Shown: in pieces, positions 1 to 6,657 of the stretch | How positions within the stretch are numbered: position 1 is the stretch's first letter | How the letters are laid out: each line of letters starts with the position of its first letter | From: Armatimonadota bacterium | Lineage (GTDB): Bacteria > Armatimonadota > Armatimonadia > Armatimonadales > Armatimonadaceae | Length of the DNA stretch: 10,663 nt | Direction: 5' to 3' | Assembly: GCA_014381035.1 (NCBI GenBank) | Contig: JACMIS010000360.1 | Coordinates: 1-10,663, forward strand | The notes under the pieces: generated by a model | What the model was told of the DNA's origin: nothing | Database searches by the model: none | Seen by the model: the letters and a program-made list of their open reading frames with translations, nothing else | Program-made: the position numbers and the translations under genes

Positions 1-1
1 C

Positions 2-451
2 TACCCCGGTCTGCTCTCGCCGCCGGTAGTGGTCAGATCAGTAGTCAGTGGTCAATGTCGAGCAGCACTGACCACTGACCACTCGCCATTCGCCACTGTC
101 TCCGTCGGTTTCGCCGGGGCACGCGGATGGAATGTGCCACAACCGGACACGGAAACGTTCGCCGCCGACAGGAAAACCTTCGAGCGCGAGCGAAGAAGGC
201 TACAAAAAAGCCTGGATGCTATCGCGGATTGCCGCGTCAAGATCGCGCTCCTGCACTATCCCCCGCAACCGTTCCTCGATATTCTTTCGGGCGCGGGCGT
301 CAGCACTTGCGTCTACGGGCATGTTCATGTCAATTCCCTCCCGGACGATGAAAAGTTAGCGGTGTTCGGCGAAACGCTGTCGGGCGTGACGTGTTACTGC
401 GTCGCCTGTGACCGCATTGATTTCACGCCGGTGGAAGTGTCGGCTTTCTAA
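2..451 (+). CDS. Metallophosphoesterase (COG1768-like), C-terminal part, 5' end outside window
   Basis: The frame is open from base 2 to the TAA at 449-451. The segment from about base 106 on reads like the C-terminal half of calcineurin-like phosphohydrolases of the COG1768 type: FAGARGW, then a charged helix, LLHYPP (His codon 254-256), VYGHVHV (GHVH at 317-328) and a terminal VACDRIDFTPVEV. The His and the GHxH motif are expected metal ligands of the family, and the catalytic N-terminal half lies outside the window. The oddity is that codons for roughly bases 28-97 encode low-complexity sequence that coincides with a palindromic DNA repeat (TCAGTGGTCA/TGACCACTG). That repeat sits just before the conserved GARGW block. 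It may be an in-frame insertion, or the gene may be broken and only its tail remain. Family assignment is recognition by eye; whether the gene is functional is unknown. Confidence 0.6.
   Translation, partial: YPGLLSPPVVVRSVVSGQCRAALTTDHSPFATVSVGFAGARGWNVPQPDTETFAADRKTFERERRRLQKSLDAIADCRVKIALLHYPPQPFLDILSGAGVSTCVYGHVHVNSLPDDEKLAVFGETLSGVTCYCVACDRIDFTPVEVSAF
28..97. repeat. Palindromic TCAGTGGTCA-type repeat inside a gene
   Basis: Left arm 44-54 (GTCAGTGGTCA) pairs perfectly with 69-79 (TGACCACTGAC), 11 bp around a 14-nt loop. Extra copies of AGTGGTCA (28-35) and of the TGACCACT unit (69-83) flank the stem. A CGCCATTCGCCACT tail (84-97) follows. Alternating GTCAGTGG units of this kind look like a dispersed, hairpin-forming intergenic repeat rather than coding sequence. 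Here the repeat is read in frame with the phosphohydrolase. Confidence 0.6.
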
Positions 452-519
452 TGCGGAAATTAAGATGCTGAGCATGGGGGTCGAAGCCGGAATCGGTTCC
501 CTGTTGGGTCGTACCGGGG

Positions 520-538
520 CATGAAAAACCATTTCATG
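520..538 (+). other. Perfect small hairpin, CATGAAA/TTTCATG
   Basis: CATGAAA (520-526) and TTTCATG (532-538) form a perfect 7-bp stem with a 5-nt loop (AACCA), followed by AAAATTTT. It sits 70 bases after the phosphohydrolase stop. It could be a weak terminator for that gene or a protein-binding palindrome. There is no clean U-tract on the plus strand, so I do not call it a terminator. Confidence 0.35.
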
Positions 539-568
539 AAAATTTTCGAAGCGAAGCAGGAATCATAC

Positions 569-627
569 GGTAGTGTGTGGAAATGCTACCTCGTGATCTC
601 CTTTTCTCTACCGCGACAGGTAGCGGG
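569..627 (+). promoter_or_regulatory. Candidate structured RNA / attenuator with interchangeable GGTAG and CTACC arms
   Basis: Four short arms lie in a row: GGTAG (569-573), CTACC (586-590), CTACC (608-612) and GGTAG (619-623). The first can pair with the second and the third with the fourth, giving two hairpins. The middle arms can also swap partners, so exclusive folds are possible. The strong terminator at 628-678 starts five bases later. This order resembles a riboswitch/attenuator leader or a small RNA gene ending in its own terminator. No known riboswitch consensus was recognised. Arms of five bases are short, so the alternative pairing is an inference. Confidence 0.35.
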
Positions 628-678
628 AGCGGTCTGCGACGGTTGACTTGTCACCGATTTTGCAGACCGCTTTTTTTT
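628..678 (+). terminator. Strong intrinsic terminator
   Basis: AGCGGTCTGC (628-637) pairs perfectly with GCAGACCGCT (662-671). The 24-nt loop contains an inner CGGT/ACCG pairing (640-643 with 653-656). The stem ends in an unbroken run of eight T (671-678). It ends any transcript coming from the left, either the phosphohydrolase or an RNA starting in the 452-627 stretch. It also insulates the downstream regulator gene unless antitermination occurs. Confidence 0.85.
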
Positions 679-701
679 GTAGCAACCGAAGCGGCAGCAC
701 C

Positions 702-748
702 ATCGAAATCGGAGACGAACATTCGCAGTGTTTGTCTCCGATTCCGAT
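702..748. repeat. Long imperfect hairpin upstream of the regulator gene
   Basis: Arms 702-720 and 730-748 pair over 19 positions with one mismatch (706/744) and one G-T pair (717/733). The loop is nine bases (721-729) and the core is AATCGGAGAC/GTCTCCGATT. No T-run follows, so it is not an intrinsic terminator. It may be an RNA element in the leader of the downstream gene, or a DNA palindrome bound by a regulator. Confidence 0.6.
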
Positions 749-948
749 AAGCACTTACCCTGCTACACCGCTGACCTGCCCGACAGAGGAGTCCTTTTCT
801 CTACGACCGATAGTGAAAGAGCTTTTCCAGGTTGGTGATCAACCTGCTACATTATCCCATAGGGGCGGGGGGGATGCCGTGGTCAGGAATATTTTCGTGT
901 GCATCACAGCGTGGTCAGGAAAGGATTTTCCTGCGTTTTAACGAATTA

Positions 949-2904
949 ATGGTCATGGTAACAGACGCTCCCGCATCCGCGACGCCACCGGGTGAGGAGA
1001 TGACGACACATCCCCCTTTGACACTACGTCTCCTCGGTCCGATGGAAGTTCTCTGTTATGGACGCCCCCTGCCCGCGCTACGCACCCACAAGGGGCTGTG
1101 GCTGATCGCGTTGCTTACCCTTCGCCAGAGTGCCCCCGTAGATCGCGCCTGGCTCGCCAAAACGCTCTGGGCGGACAGTTTCGCGATACAGGCGCAATAT
1201 AACCTGCGGCGTTGCCTTTCCGATTTGCGTTCCGCGTTGGGGACGGAGGCGCACCGGATACAAACGCCGTCCGCCCGCACGATCCAGTTCGACCTTTCCG
1301 GCGCGGAGGTAGACATCAAACTCATGGACAGCGCGATGCGGACACCGGCACCGCCACTCTCGTCCGCCGCGCGGCAGGCACTGGAGAACGCCGTGGCACT
1401 TTATCGCGGCGAACTGCTCGAAGGGTGCAAGGAGGGTTGGATTGAGGCGGACCGCACCCGCTACGCCGAGACCTACCTGGGCGCACTCGAAACACTGGCG
1501 GCGATGGCGGATGACGCGAACGAGAGGGTCGCCTATCTCCGGTCGGCGATCACGGCGCAACCGGAGCGCGAGCATATCCAGCGTGCCCTGATGCAGGCCT
1601 TCGCCGAAAGGGGCGATGCGGCGGCGGTCACCAAAACCTACCGGGAGCTGCGCGTGTACCTACGTGACGCGCTGAATACCGAACCGTCGCGCGAGACCAG
1701 AAACCTGTATCAGACCCTTACGGATCAACTCGCCCAACAATCGGGCAAGATGCCGCCCCTGCTCGTCCCCAACCCGGTTGTCCCCAACGCACCATCGGGG
1801 GTAGGATCAGGACCATTACCGGTGGCACCCGAGCCCTCGTCGGGTGCCATCGTACCGGGGTCGCCGTACTACGTCGAGCGTTCCGCAGACCGGCAGATCG
1901 CTCAGGCGATACGGCGCGGGGATGGTCTCATTCTGGTCAAGGGTCCACGTCAGATCGGGAAAACGTCGCTCATCGCACAAACCGTGGCGCAGTTGCGGTC
2001 CGAGAACCACCGCGTCGTCGTTACGGATGTTCAGGCTCTGGGTGCGGCGGCACTTCACTCCGCCAGTGCGTTCGTATCCGCCCTGGTGCGAAATCTACGC
2101 AGCCAGGCAGGGCGGGGCGAGCCCCTGCCAAACACCGTCCCCCTGCCTCTCACGACGGACTCCGGGCTTCTTCCCGGAGAAATACTGGAGCGTTTCCTGG
2201 AGCACGAGATGCTTGCGCCCGGGAGTGTCGGGACGCCGCTGGTCTGGGTGCTGGACGAAGTGGACGGGATTTTCGCCTGCGACTTTCGCGATGAGATATT
2301 CGCGCTGTTCCGGTCGTGGTACAACGCCCGCGCCTTTGACCCGACCGGCATCTGGCGCAATCTCACCCTGATTATCTCGTTCGCCACCGAGGCACACCTT
2401 TTCATCGCGGATTTAAACCAGTCGCCGTTCAATGTCGGGACGCGCTTCACGCTCGCCGACTTCACGCCGGACGAGGTCGCCGTTTTAAGCGACCGTTTTC
2501 GCACCGGGCTTTCGCGGGACGATCTGCGCCGCCTGACGACGCTGTTGGGCGGGCATCCGTATTTGAATCATCGCGCCCTCGCGGGCATCGCGGCGCGGGA
2601 GACCGATCTCTTCATGCTCGAAGCCCTGGCGAACCAGGATGGCGAGACGATCTTCTCAGACCACTTGAAACGGATGGAAGGGCGGATCGTACGCGACGCC
2701 ACGCTTCGCCGCGCCATGTCCGCTCTTCTGTCGGGGGCGACGACGCCCGCGATGGACGCGGAATCGTTCCATCGCCTGCGCAGCGCGGGCGTATTGTCCG
2801 GCGAAACGGTCGCGCTCGCCGCTTGCCGGTGCCGCCTGTATGAACGGTATCTGCGCCGACGTTTGCACGATGCGGATGCACGCCCGTTGGGGACCGCCGG
2901 GTGA
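949..2904 (+). CDS. SARP/BTAD-type transcriptional regulator fused to an AAA_35 NTPase
   Basis: Counted from the ATG at 949 (651 aa), residues about 23-120 form an OmpR-like winged helix (LRLLGPMEV, then YNLRRCLSDLRSALG). Residues 144-260 form a bacterial transcriptional activator (BTAD) TPR-like domain (LYRGELLEG, LNTEPSRET). A Pro-rich linker (about 265-303) leads to an AAA_35 NTPase at about 304-640. This has Walker A GPRQIGKTS (K338) and Walker B LVWVLDEVD (D436, E437). It also shows the family-like blocks YNARAFDP and SPFNVG. The expected role is an NTP-controlled DNA-binding regulator in the cytoplasm, like AfsR-type SARPs but with a different NTPase. The start is uncertain. The frame is open back to a TTG at 832, with an ATG at 874 behind a G-rich stretch and another at 1000 close to GGTGAGG. 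The conserved domain begins just after base 1018. The 3' end overlaps the next gene by four bases, which implies co-translation. DNA targets are unknown. Confidence 0.85.
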   Translation: MVMVTDAPASATPPGEEMTTHPPLTLRLLGPMEVLCYGRPLPALRTHKGLWLIALLTLRQSAPVDRAWLAKTLWADSFAIQAQYNLRRCLSDLRSALGTEAHRIQTPSARTIQFDLSGAEVDIKLMDSAMRTPAPPLSSAARQALENAVALYRGELLEGCKEGWIEADRTRYAETYLGALETLAAMADDANERVAYLRSAITAQPEREHIQRALMQAFAERGDAAAVTKTYRELRVYLRDALNTEPSRETRNLYQTLTDQLAQQSGKMPPLLVPNPVVPNAPSGVGSGPLPVAPEPSSGAIVPGSPYYVERSADRQIAQAIRRGDGLILVKGPRQIGKTSLIAQTVAQLRSENHRVVVTDVQALGAAALHSASAFVSALVRNLRSQAGRGEPLPNTVPLPLTTDSGLLPGEILERFLEHEMLAPGSVGTPLVWVLDEVDGIFACDFRDEIFALFRSWYNARAFDPTGIWRNLTLIISFATEAHLFIADLNQSPFNVGTRFTLADFTPDEVAVLSDRFRTGLSRDDLRRLTTLLGGHPYLNHRALAGIAARETDLFMLEALANQDGETIFSDHLKRMEGRIVRDATLRRAMSALLSGATTPAMDAESFHRLRSAGVLSGETVALAACRCRLYERYLRRRLHDADARPLGTAG

Positions 2905-5900
2905 GTTACACCGTGACAGCCCCGCCCCCTCCCTTTTTTGTCGTGGGAGGGACTCTGGCACAGGATGCACCGAGTTACGTGCGACGGGAAGCGGACAGCG
3001 AACTGTTTCGGCTCCTGAGAAGCGGTGAATATTGCCACATCCTTACTCCGCGCCAGATGGGGAAATCTTCCCTGATGGTCCGGACGGCGGCGGATCTGCG
3101 TGCCGCCGGTTCGGTTGCCATTTTGCTCGATCTCACCGCGCTCGGCGTGAACGTGAGCCCGGAGCAGTGGTACCGGGGTCAAGTCCGGCGCATGGGAAGG
3201 CAACTCGGACTGGAGGAGGAAGTCGAGTCCCACTGGCGGACGACTACCGAACGTGGTCTCGGGGCATATCAGCGGTGGGAGGCGGTTTTGACAGAGATAC
3301 TCCTGCCCCATTGCAACGGTCCTGTTGTCGTGTTCATTGACGAGATTGACATCGTTCGTTCGCTCCCGTTCTCCGCCGACGAGTATTTTGCCGGAATCCG
3401 CCAGTTGTACAACGCCCGTACGGGCAACCCCGCGCTGAAACGCCTCACTTTCTGCCTGCTCGGCGTCGTGACGCCGTTCGAACTGATCCAGGACCCCCGG
3501 CATACGCCGTTCAATGTCGGGCGGCAGATCGAACTGCGTGACTTTAGCGAGGCGGAGGTGACGGTCTCGCTGGCGCGGGGACTGATCACCGCGCGGCGCG
3601 GTGTGCGAGCGGTCACGCAACTGTTGCGGCGGGTATTATATTGGACGGGCGGACAGCCCTACCTTACGCAACGGTTCTGCGAGCAGATCGCCAGCGACAG
3701 CGACGCGCTCCATCCCCGCGATGTGGACCGGTGGTGCCGCCTTACGTTTTTCGGGCGGGCGGACCGGATCGCGGCGGATGACCACCTTCTTTTCGTGCGG
3801 GAGCGATTGCTTCGGGGCGGGGCCGACCTTGCCGCCGTTCTGATCGCGTATCAGGAAATGTTGCGCAGGAGTCGTTCCTTCTGGCGACGGGGGCGGGGGC
3901 TCGACGACGCGAAGGAGGAGAACCCGACAACCGCTTCCCTGCGCCTTTCCGGGATTGCCCGCCTCGGTTCGGACGGCATGTTGCTTCCCCGCAACCGGAT
4001 CTATCGCACGGTTTTTGACGAAAAATGGGCGGCGTCGCAGATGCCGGAAGCAGAGGGACGGCGTCTGAAACGCGCCTACCGGCTCGGCATCATCCGCGCC
4101 CTGATCGGTTCCGGCACCGTCACCGCCGCCGTAGGCGGACTGGCTACGGTTGCCCTGCTTGCCAACGCCCGTGCCCGAAGCGCGGAAGCGGAAACGCGCC
4201 GCCAACTCTACGTCGCCGACATGAACCTCGCGCAACGCGCCCTGGAAGAGAACAACATCACCCGCGCACTACAACTGCTGGAGCGGCACCGACGCGCACC
4301 GGCGGAGGCGAGCCGCTTCGAATGGCGATACCTCTGGGAGCAGTGCCATCAGGCGGCGGTCTCGCTACCGACACAGAGTGGCGGGGTCTCCGTAGTTCGT
4401 TTCGGAGCAGGAGCGTCGGAGCTGCTAGCTATGGATGCCGCGACGCTGGCGATCCGCTCGTTCTCGCTAAACGGAAGCGCGGGACAGGAACGGATGCCCG
4501 GCATTCCACTATCCGGGAAGGCTCTCAGTAAAGGAACACTTTCGCCGGATGCGACCCATGCGGCGCGTTGCTTCGGAGACCAATGTGAAATATCGGAGGT
4601 ATCCTCGGCAACGACCATCGGGCGGTTCGCGATTCGCAAGGATTCCGTTTATGCACTGGCGTTGTCTTCAGACAACCGGTGGCTCGCGGTTGGCGATATT
4701 TTCGGGGGGATCACTATCTGGGATGTACGCCGGGAGAAAGTGCAGCATACGCTGGTGAGGGAAGGCGCACTCCCGACAGCGGTCTCGTTTTCGCCGGACG
4801 GGCAACGTCTGGTGCTCGGCGCGTCGGACAGCACCGTTCGTGCGTGGGACTGCGGTTCCGGAAGGGAAATATGGCACAAGGAAATTGGTCGCGGCAACAT
4901 TCGCGCACTCGGCTTCTCACCGGACGGACGTGTGTTGATCGCCGGAGTGCGGGACGGGACCGTTTACCTTCTGGACGCGGCGTCGGGAGAGACTGTTCGT
5001 ACCATGAAAGGGCATACAGCATCCATCCTCGCCGTCGCCGTTTCCCGCGCCGGAGATACCGTCGCGACAAGTAGCAAGGATAAGACGATCCGGGTCTGGA
5101 ATCGGAATACGGGCATAGCCGGGCGTGTTTTCCGAGTCGAAAACCCGGCAACGACGCTGGCGATCTCCGCCGACGGCAAATGGCTTGTTGCAGGGGGGAA
5201 AGCAGGCGATATATCGCTGTGGCGGCTTGGCGATAGCGAGTCAATAGAAGCACCTTCGGCACTTTCTCACCCGTTGAGTAGCGTCCGCCTTTCTCCACCC
5301 GACGGAAGGTTCTGCTCCGCAATAGACAACACCGGTCGGCTCTCGGTGTGGGAGGTTTCTTCGCGCCGAGTCGTGTTCACAACTAAATTCGATGCCCCCC
5401 CCATTCTCACAAGTACGTACTCGCCGGACGGTCGTCGCATTGCGGGAAGTGCAGACAGTAACGCGGTGGTTTATGATGCCTCCAATGGTCAAATTCTGAG
5501 CTCTTTTGCTATAAAGGGAAATTTCATCCGAGCAATGGCACTATCCGTCAACGGGGAGTTGTTCGCGACCTTCGACGGGAACAACGGCACTATCCAAGTG
5601 TGGCGGACCGATACCGGAGAGATGATCAGCGACTGTCATGTTTCCAAACAGAAGAGTGTCAGCGTCCTTGCCTTCGCCGCGAATGGTGAATCGTTAATAG
5701 CGGGGAGTGCAGATGGTAGCGCGATCTACGTCATCCATCCGCGGAATGGTCATTTTCAAACCATACGGGGTGGTCATACTGGGGTTATAAGCGAAATCGT
5801 CTTCAGTACAGACGGTCGCCATATGGCGACCGTAGGTCATGACGCATTCGTTCAGCTGTGGTTACTCCAGAACAATCTGCCTGTAAAGCCAAGGATGCTT

Positions 5901-6146
5901 TCTGGTCACACCGCGGAGATTTATGCGGCGACTTTCTTTCCCGACGGAAAGAGCCTCTTGACCGGCGGGGCCGACCGCGCAATCCGCGTCTGGGATGTTG
6001 CAACTTTTCAGGAGGTCCTTGCCCTGCCCAAACACCAATCAGTTTACTCTCTCCAATTCGAACACAACCATTACCGTCTCTATTCCACGGATCGGGAGGG
6101 CACGACGCGATTCTGGGGTAGCACTACTGACCCACCCAAAAAATAA
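2901..6146 (+). CDS. AAA_35 NTPase with one membrane segment and about 14 WD40 repeats
   Basis: This 1081-aa protein starts at a GTG that overlaps the upstream TGA, with GGGGA (2889-2893) as ribosome site. Residues 12-375 are an AAA_35 NTPase: Walker A TPRQMGKSS (K55), Walker B VVVFIDEID (D147, E148), YNARTGNP and TPFNVG. A likely transmembrane helix spans about 398-421. A helical linker follows (LYVADMNLAQRALEENN to FEWRYLWEQCH, 436-483), of the sort seen before WD40 domains of planctomycete-type kinases and NTPases. From about 495 to 1075 I count 14 WD40-like units; the clearest are at 583-619, 625-661, 667-705, 709-746 and 1007-1045. The first two are degenerate. Fourteen units would give two seven-bladed propellers. 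The likely role is a membrane-anchored NTP-dependent sensor or scaffold partnered with the upstream regulator, since both carry the same NTPase type. Which side of the membrane the propellers face is not clear. Confidence 0.88.
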   Translation: MSYTVTAPPPPFFVVGGTLAQDAPSYVRREADSELFRLLRSGEYCHILTPRQMGKSSLMVRTAADLRAAGSVAILLDLTALGVNVSPEQWYRGQVRRMGRQLGLEEEVESHWRTTTERGLGAYQRWEAVLTEILLPHCNGPVVVFIDEIDIVRSLPFSADEYFAGIRQLYNARTGNPALKRLTFCLLGVVTPFELIQDPRHTPFNVGRQIELRDFSEAEVTVSLARGLITARRGVRAVTQLLRRVLYWTGGQPYLTQRFCEQIASDSDALHPRDVDRWCRLTFFGRADRIAADDHLLFVRERLLRGGADLAAVLIAYQEMLRRSRSFWRRGRGLDDAKEENPTTASLRLSGIARLGSDGMLLPRNRIYRTVFDEKWAASQMPEAEGRRLKRAYRLGIIRALIGSGTVTAAVGGLATVALLANARARSAEAETRRQLYVADMNLAQRALEENNITRALQLLERHRRAPAEASRFEWRYLWEQCHQAAVSLPTQSGGVSVVRFGAGASELLAMDAATLAIRSFSLNGSAGQERMPGIPLSGKALSKGTLSPDATHAARCFGDQCEISEVSSATTIGRFAIRKDSVYALALSSDNRWLAVGDIFGGITIWDVRREKVQHTLVREGALPTAVSFSPDGQRLVLGASDSTVRAWDCGSGREIWHKEIGRGNIRALGFSPDGRVLIAGVRDGTVYLLDAASGETVRTMKGHTASILAVAVSRAGDTVATSSKDKTIRVWNRNTGIAGRVFRVENPATTLAISADGKWLVAGGKAGDISLWRLGDSESIEAPSALSHPLSSVRLSPPDGRFCSAIDNTGRLSVWEVSSRRVVFTTKFDAPPILTSTYSPDGRRIAGSADSNAVVYDASNGQILSSFAIKGNFIRAMALSVNGELFATFDGNNGTIQVWRTDTGEMISDCHVSKQKSVSVLAFAANGESLIAGSADGSAIYVIHPRNGHFQTIRGGHTGVISEIVFSTDGRHMATVGHDAFVQLWLLQNNLPVKPRMLSGHTAEIYAATFFPDGKSLLTGGADRAIRVWDVATFQEVLALPKHQSVYSLQFEHNHYRLYSTDREGTTRFWGSTTDPPKK

Positions 6147-6191
6147 ATCGTGTCCTAAATGGGCTAAGGGAGGAACCAGAGACAAGCAAGT

Positions 6192-6208
6192 ATAAATACT
6201 GTATTTAT
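6192..6208. promoter_or_regulatory. Operator-like perfect palindrome, ATAAATAC-T-GTATTTAT
   Basis: ATAAATAC (6192-6199) and GTATTTAT (6201-6208) form a perfect 8-bp inverted repeat around a single central T, in otherwise GC-rich DNA. The short spacing suits a dimeric DNA-binding protein better than an RNA hairpin. It lies 88 bases before the small cysteine-rich gene and overlaps the next hairpin by two bases. Candidate operator; the binding protein is unknown. Confidence 0.5.
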
Positions 6209-6232
6209 TAACCGCTTCACAATGCGGTTAAT
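6207..6232 (+). terminator. Hairpin, possible terminator of the two-gene regulator operon
   Basis: ATTAACCGC (6207-6215) pairs perfectly with GCGGTTAAT (6224-6232), a 9-bp stem with an 8-nt loop. It is followed by TGGTTGTTGTCG, a T-rich but interrupted tail. It lies 60 bases after the WD40 gene stop. It may end or attenuate that transcript before the small downstream gene. Confidence 0.5.
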
Positions 6233-6295
6233 TGGTTGTTGTCGTTCCCAATCGGCGAATCCCCCGCGATAACCATAATAGAAGGATACGAGAGA

Positions 6296-6574
6296 ATGTC
6301 AGATGTTACGAAAAAAGAACTCCTGAAAACGATCCGTGCCGCGACCGCAGCTTACCTTGATCTTTGCGCTGTGGAAATGGAAGCCAGGAATGCCACGTTG
6401 GCAGAAGCAGAAAAAACAATCAGCGACGAAGTGGAGACGATCAAAAAGAATGTTGACTGTCCCACGGCTTGCCAAATGGCATACCAATATTGCATCAACC
6501 AGCCGGGCGCAAACCGTGCTCTCTGTCTCGCGGAAAAAACCGAATGCATGGCGGATTGTGATGAGGAAGCATGA
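6296..6574 (+). CDS. Small cysteine-rich protein with mirror-symmetric cysteine spacing, unknown function
   Basis: This 92-aa acidic protein starts at the ATG at 6296, nine bases after AAGGA (6282-6286). An in-frame extension back to 6236 has no comparable ribosome site. I do not recognise the family. Residues about 5-52 look like a long charged helix or coiled coil. The C-terminal part has cysteines at 55, 59, 66, 77, 84 and 88, giving C-x3-C-x6-C-x10-C-x6-C-x3-C, which is identical read in either direction. Folded as a helical hairpin with the turn near INQPGANRA, the pairs 55/88, 59/84 and 66/77 would face each other as three disulfides or a metal site. A seventh Cys is at 24. No signal peptide is visible. 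It follows the AAA_35 gene pair behind a palindrome and hairpin, so it may be a target or partner of that system; this is inference. Confidence 0.75.
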   Translation: MSDVTKKELLKTIRAATAAYLDLCAVEMEARNATLAEAEKTISDEVETIKKNVDCPTACQMAYQYCINQPGANRALCLAEKTECMADCDEEA

Positions 6575-6657
6575 CACGCACTTGATTTAGTCAGGGGGAT
6601 GGGTTGAACGAACACGCATTTTCTTTCGATTGTTTACGCGCTGGAGGGGCACGAACG

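Larger units (their letters stand above)
599..804 (+). repeat. 13-nt direct repeat TCCTTTTCTCTAC, two copies
   Basis: TCCTTTTCTCTAC occurs at 599-611 and again at 792-804, flanking the terminator and the 702-748 hairpin upstream of the regulator gene. The bases after both copies are loosely alike (CGCGACAGGTAG and GACCGATAG). The copies may be binding sites, for example for the adjacent SARP-type regulator since such proteins bind direct repeats, or a trace of a local duplication. Function is unknown. Confidence 0.4.

Noticed and set aside
28..97. CRISPR-like repeat array
   Set aside because: The repeated units are short, inverted and only tens of bases in total, with no regular spacers and no cas genes nearby.
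628..678. tRNA-like fold with paired ends
   Set aside because: It is only 51 bases, has no anticodon or T arm, and ends in a T-run, so it is a terminator.
648..941. Open frame of 97 codons upstream of the regulator
   Set aside because: It begins with TTG inside the terminator loop, runs through the 702-748 hairpin, has no ribosome site and no recognisable protein pattern.
832..948. N-terminal extension of the BTAD-AAA_35 protein from TTG 832 or ATG 874
   Set aside because: The added residues show no domain similarity and the conserved fold starts after base 1018. The ATG at 874 has a G-rich stretch upstream, so it is kept as a possible alternative but not chosen.
2568..3620. Open frame of 350 codons on the minus strand across the junction of the two AAA_35 genes
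   Set aside because: It lies fully antisense to two well-supported domain-bearing genes, has no recognisable domain, and has the Arg/Pro-rich composition of an antisense shadow in GC-rich DNA.
6236..6295. Extension of the cysteine-rich protein to a TTG at 6236
   Set aside because: The ATG at 6296 has AAGGA at proper spacing; the extension lies just after the hairpin and has no ribosome site.
6604..6657. TTG start for the prepilin-like protein
   Set aside because: It has a fair ribosome site but would give a 31-residue leader; the GTG at 6658 has a better site and a typical 13-residue leader.
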